A stretch of DNA of 12,488 bases from the NCBI GenBank assembly GCA_964606855.1, contig CAZSHM010000042.1, positions 1 through 12,488 of the forward strand. The letters are read 5' to 3'. Source of the stretch: UBA7185 sp964606855. GTDB lineage: Bacteria; Bacillota; Peptococcia; Peptococcales; Peptococcaceae. The position numbers and the translations under genes are program-made. The notes beneath the pieces are model-generated. The model saw nothing but the letters and a program-made list of their open reading frames with translations. It did not search any database and had not been told where the DNA came from. Shown here in pieces: positions 5,254 through 12,488 of this stretch. The number at the start of each line of letters is the position of its first letter. Position 1 is the stretch's first letter.

Positions 5254-8200
5254 TTGGACAGTACAAGATATGCACTGAGAGCGCGGCGCAGTTTTGCCAA
5301 AATCGAGGAAATTATGGTGATGCCCAACCTGATCGAGGTGCAGAGAAATTCCTACCAATCTTTTCTGGACGAGGGACTGCGGGAGACCTTTGAAGAGATC
5401 TCTCCCATCCAGGATTTTACGGGAAATCTGGTACTTGAGTTTGTGGATTACAGCCTGGGGGAGCCCAAGTACGATGTCGAAGAATGCAAGGAGCGCGATG
5501 CGACTTACGCGGCGCCGCTGCGCTTAAAGGTGCGGCTGATCAACAAGGAAACCGGCGAGGTCAAGGAACAGGAAGTTTTTATGGGGGATTTCCCCATCAT
5601 GACCACGAAGGGCACCTTCATCATCAACGGCGCCGAGCGCGTGATCGTGAGCCAGCTCGTGCGCTCGCCGGGCGTCTATTATGCGGAGACGATCGACCAG
5701 ACCGGAAAAAAACTCTACGGCGCGACGATCATTCCCAACCGCGGCGCGTGGCTGGAATTTGAGACGGACAGCAACGACAATATCTTTGTGCGCATCGACC
5801 GCACCAGAAAACTTCCGGTGACGGTGCTCCTGCGGGCGTTGGGCTATTCCTCCAACAGTCAGATCCTGGAGATGTTCGACGATGACGAGCGCATCCGCAT
5901 CACATTGGAGCGCGACCACACCGAGACGGAGGGCGAGGCGCTGATCGAGATTTACCGCCGGTTGCGCCCGGGCGATCCGCCAACGGTGGAAAATGCGAGA
6001 ACGCTCCTGAATTCCATGTTTTTCGATCCGAAACGCTATGATTTCGCCAAGGTAGGCCGATATAAAATCAACAAGAAACTGGGCCTCTCGATCGACCCGA
6101 AGAAAAAAACCATCACCCACGAGGACATCATTGAGACGATCCGCTATCTGCTGAATCTGATCAATGGGGTGGAGGGATACACTTCCGATGATATCGATCA
6201 TCTGGGCAACCGGCGGATCCGCTGCGTGGGCGAGCTGCTGCAGAATCAGTTCCGCATCGGCTTGACGCGGATGGAGCGCGTGATTCGTGAACGCATGACG
6301 ATCCAGGATTCGGAGAACGTCACGCCACAGGCACTGATCAACATCCGCCCGGTGGTGGCGGCGATCAAAGAATTCTTCGGTTCCAGCCAGCTGAGCCAGT
6401 TTATGGATCAGATCAACCCCTTGAGCGAGCTGACGCACAAGCGCCGTCTGAGCGCCCTGGGACCGGGCGGATTGAGTCGGGAGCGCGCGGGCTTTGAGGT
6501 GCGCGATGTGCATCCCTCCCATTACGGGCGCATGTGCCCCATCGAGACGCCGGAGGGCCCAAACATCGGGCTGATCAACTCCCTCAGCACCTATGCCAAG
6601 ATCAATCAGTACGGTTTCATTGAATCGCCGTACCGCAAGGTGGACAAGACAACGGGCATCGTCACCGACCAGATCGAGTATCTGACGGCGGATGAGGAGG
6701 ACAAATATGTCGTGGCCCAGGCCAACGCCCCGCTGGATGCGACCGGACGTTTCGCGGAGAAGAAAGTCAATGCGCGGCACGGCCATGTCAACGTGGTGGT
6801 AGAGAGCGGGAAGGTCGACTACATGGACGTATCGCCGAAGCAGGTCGTTTCGATCGCGACGGCATTGATCCCGTTCTTGGAGCACGACGATGCGAACCGC
6901 GCGCTGATGGGGGCCAATATGCAGCGGCAGGCCGTGCCGCTGCTGCGCACGGAGGCGCCGTATGTGGGCACCGGCATGGAATTCCGCGCCGCATACGACT
7001 CCGGCGTCATGGTGATCGCCGAACACCCCGGCGTGGTGGACTATGTCTCGGCGCGCGAGATCGTGGTCAAGCGCAAGGATGGGGTCAAGGATCACTACAG
7101 GCTGACCAAGTTTGAGCGCTCCAACCAGGGCAGTTGCATCAACCAGAAGCCGCTGGTCAAAAAAGGCCAGGAGGTGGAGGCCGGCTCCATTCTGGCCGAC
7201 GGGCCGTCCACCGATCACGGTGAACTGGCACTGGGGCGCAACGTCCTGATCGCCTTTATGAACTGGGAAGGCTATAACTATGAGGATGCGGTGCTGCTGA
7301 GCGAGAAGCTCGTCAAGGAGGACTACTATACATCCATCCATATTGAGGAGTACGAGTGCGACGCGCGCGACACGAAACTGGGGCCCGAGGAGATCACGCG
7401 GGATATCCCCAACGTGAGCGAAGAGATCCTGAAGAATCTCGATGAGCGCGGTATCATTCGCATCGGTGCGGAAGTGCGCCCCGGCGATATCCTGGTGGGC
7501 AAGGTCACGCCCAAGGGCGAGACGGAGCTCACGGCGGAGGAGCGGCTGCTGCGGGCGATCTTCGGAGAAAAGGTCCGCGAGGTGCGCGACACGTCCCTGC
7601 GTGTGCCGCACGGCGAGCAGGGGATTATTGTGGATGTCAAGATCTTTTCCGCCAAGAACGGCGATGATCTCTCGCCCGGCGTGAATCAGGTGGTGCGCTG
7701 CTACATCGCGCAGAAGCGAAAAATCTCTCAGGGCGACAAGATGGCGGGCCGTCACGGCAACAAAGGCGTCGTCTCCCGCATTCTGCCGGAGTGCGACATG
7801 CCGTTTCTGGAGGACGGGACGCCGATCGAGATCGTGCTGAATCCTCTGGGCGTGCCTTCGCGCATGAATATCGGGCAGGTTCTGGAAGTCCACCTGGGCA
7901 TGGCGGCCAAAGCGCTTGGCATCCATCTGGCGACGCCCGTCTTTGACGGTGTGCAGGAGTCGGACATTGTGGAGATGTTCCAGAAGGCCAACGAAATCAG
8001 CGACATGGAGTTTCCGCTCACGGGAAAGTTTGTCGTCCGCGACGGCCGCACAGGACTCCCCTTCGACAATCCGGTTACGGTCGGATATATGTACTACCTG
8101 AAACTGGCGCACCTTGTGGACGATAAAATCCACGCACGTTCCACCGGCCCGTACTCTCTGGTCACGCAGCAGCCGCTGGGCGGCAAGGCTCAGTTCGGCG

Positions 8201-8706
8201 GACAGCGCTTCGGCGAGATGGAGGTCTGGGCGCTGGAGGCTTACGGCGCGGCATACACGCTGCAGGAGATCCTGACGGTCAAGTCCGACGACACCGTCGG
8301 CCGCGTCAAGACCTATGAGGCCATTGTCAAGGGCGAAAATGTACCGGAACCGGGTGTGCCGGAATCCTTCAAGGTGTTGATCAAGGAATTGCAGAGCCTG
8401 TGCCTAGATGTCAAGATCCTGAACGAGTTTGACGAGGAGATTGAAATCGGCGAGGACGATGAGGATGTCGCGGATACGGCCAAGGAGCTGGGACTGGAGT
8501 TGCCGATCGAGCGGCAGCGGGGCAGCGCGGACGAATTCGAAGCGATGGACGCGTTTCTCATCGAGGACGAGAACGGAGAACTGGAAGAGGAGGACACCCT
8601 TTCAGAGGAGGAGGAACTGGAGCAGGACGATTCGGAGCTGGATGACGGCCTGGACGGCGAACTCCGGGAGGAGAACGACGACTATTACGGGGACGATGAT
8701 TTTTGA
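5254..8706 (+). CDS. rpoB: RNA polymerase beta subunit
   Basis: An 1150-residue beta subunit of the core enzyme, without the large insertions of proteobacterial RpoB. It starts MDSTRYALRARRSFAKIEE at TTG 5254, nine bases after AAGGAG; no in-frame ATG lies further upstream. The rifampicin region is at 374-400 (D385, H395 and S400 match E. coli D516, H526 and S531), with isoleucine 387 at the E. coli N518 position. ETPEGPNIG is at 431-439. The catalytic-centre motif GDKMAGRHGNKG is at 827-838, with K829 and K837 matching E. coli K1065 and K1073. GGKAQFGGQRFGEME at 976-990 is the beta' contact and clamp region. Residues from about 1058 to 1150 form a tail that is nearly half Asp/Glu with four basic residues, ending DDYYGDDDF; this is longer and more acidic than I expect for the family. 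rpoC begins 50 nt later. Confidence 0.98.
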   Translation: MDSTRYALRARRSFAKIEEIMVMPNLIEVQRNSYQSFLDEGLRETFEEISPIQDFTGNLVLEFVDYSLGEPKYDVEECKERDATYAAPLRLKVRLINKETGEVKEQEVFMGDFPIMTTKGTFIINGAERVIVSQLVRSPGVYYAETIDQTGKKLYGATIIPNRGAWLEFETDSNDNIFVRIDRTRKLPVTVLLRALGYSSNSQILEMFDDDERIRITLERDHTETEGEALIEIYRRLRPGDPPTVENARTLLNSMFFDPKRYDFAKVGRYKINKKLGLSIDPKKKTITHEDIIETIRYLLNLINGVEGYTSDDIDHLGNRRIRCVGELLQNQFRIGLTRMERVIRERMTIQDSENVTPQALINIRPVVAAIKEFFGSSQLSQFMDQINPLSELTHKRRLSALGPGGLSRERAGFEVRDVHPSHYGRMCPIETPEGPNIGLINSLSTYAKINQYGFIESPYRKVDKTTGIVTDQIEYLTADEEDKYVVAQANAPLDATGRFAEKKVNARHGHVNVVVESGKVDYMDVSPKQVVSIATALIPFLEHDDANRALMGANMQRQAVPLLRTEAPYVGTGMEFRAAYDSGVMVIAEHPGVVDYVSAREIVVKRKDGVKDHYRLTKFERSNQGSCINQKPLVKKGQEVEAGSILADGPSTDHGELALGRNVLIAFMNWEGYNYEDAVLLSEKLVKEDYYTSIHIEEYECDARDTKLGPEEITRDIPNVSEEILKNLDERGIIRIGAEVRPGDILVGKVTPKGETELTAEERLLRAIFGEKVREVRDTSLRVPHGEQGIIVDVKIFSAKNGDDLSPGVNQVVRCYIAQKRKISQGDKMAGRHGNKGVVSRILPECDMPFLEDGTPIEIVLNPLGVPSRMNIGQVLEVHLGMAAKALGIHLATPVFDGVQESDIVEMFQKANEISDMEFPLTGKFVVRDGRTGLPFDNPVTVGYMYYLKLAHLVDDKIHARSTGPYSLVTQQPLGGKAQFGGQRFGEMEVWALEAYGAAYTLQEILTVKSDDTVGRVKTYEAIVKGENVPEPGVPESFKVLIKELQSLCLDVKILNEFDEEIEIGEDDEDVADTAKELGLELPIERQRGSADEFEAMDAFLIEDENGELEEEDTLSEEEELEQDDSELDDGLDGELREENDDYYGDDDF

Positions 8707-8756
8707 GGAACGATGAATATTGATGCAGGTCGGAATTTGAGAAAGGAGCGAGTCCT

Positions 8757-12350
<3,594 letters not shown>

Positions 12351-12405
12351 ATGCGTGGGATTGCCCCCCCGCGGTAAGGGGTGCGCAAGCAGGCAGCACG
12401 ATACA

Positions 12406-12435
12406 CGCCGGGGCCGGAGCGCCCCGGCGATTTTT
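12406..12435 (+). terminator. Intrinsic terminator after rpoC
   Basis: CGCCGGGGC (12406-12414) pairs perfectly with GCCCCGGCG (12421-12429) around the loop CGGAGC. A single A and five T residues follow (12431-12435). It closes the rpoBC transcript; the remaining 53 bases hold nothing I can identify, and any following str operon must have its own promoter or lie elsewhere. Confidence 0.88.
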
Positions 12436-12488
12436 CGTTCGTGCGGGGCGAAACATCTTTGTGTGTGGCCGGAAAGCAAAAGGTGCCG

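Noticed and set aside
5524..8133. An 869-residue open frame on the minus strand across rpoB
   Set aside because: It lies fully inside rpoB, which is certain from its motifs. Long antisense frames are common opposite GC-rich coding DNA, and the translation resembles no family I know.

Overview
This window is a core-genome ribosomal protein and RNA polymerase locus, all on the + strand, in the order (membrane protein) - rpmG - secE - nusG - rplK - rplA - rplJ - rplL - rpoB - rpoC. The order, the 49-residue four-cysteine L33, the short single-helix SecE, and compact beta and beta' subunits without the large insertions of Proteobacteria point to a Bacillota (Firmicutes) genome. By eye the DNA is fairly GC-rich. 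The SecE and RpoB/RpoC sequences look most like Negativicutes to me, but that is an impression from memory and not a search result.

Layout. Positions 1-1094 hold a membrane-anchored protein with a beta-rich DUF4097-like ectodomain, followed by a probable intrinsic terminator. A near-consensus sigma-A promoter (TTGACA, 17 nt, TGC-TAAACT) then starts the rpmG-secE-nusG-rplK-rplA transcript, which has a short hairpin leader. Two copies of an L1-type mRNA binding site, resembling the L1 site of 23S rRNA, lie directly before rplK and before rplA. The rplA-rplJ gap carries a classic L10 leader ending in an intrinsic terminator, followed by rplJ and rplL. A very strong, two-directional terminator hairpin follows rplL.

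Positions 4609-5253 (645 bases) hold no convincing gene. They contain the post-rplL terminator, a good extended -10 promoter near 4824-4852, and a leader of about 395 nt before rpoB that includes a terminator-like hairpin with two competing pairings. I consider this the most interesting non-coding part. rpoB and rpoC follow, both starting with TTG and both ending in unusually long, very acidic C-terminal tails. A strong terminator closes the rpoBC unit at 12406-12435; the str operon genes (rpsL, rpsG) that often follow are not in the window.

Together the genes make large-subunit ribosomal proteins (L33, L11, L1, L10, L7/L12), the SecE translocase subunit, the elongation factor NusG, and the catalytic core of RNA polymerase. 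The visible RNA elements indicate feedback by L1 (on rplK-rplA) and L10 (on rplJ-rplL), with rpoBC at least partly uncoupled from the ribosomal protein genes. I found no mobile element, CRISPR array, defence system, tRNA or rRNA gene. The novelty is regulatory and in the RNA polymerase tails, not a new gene system.
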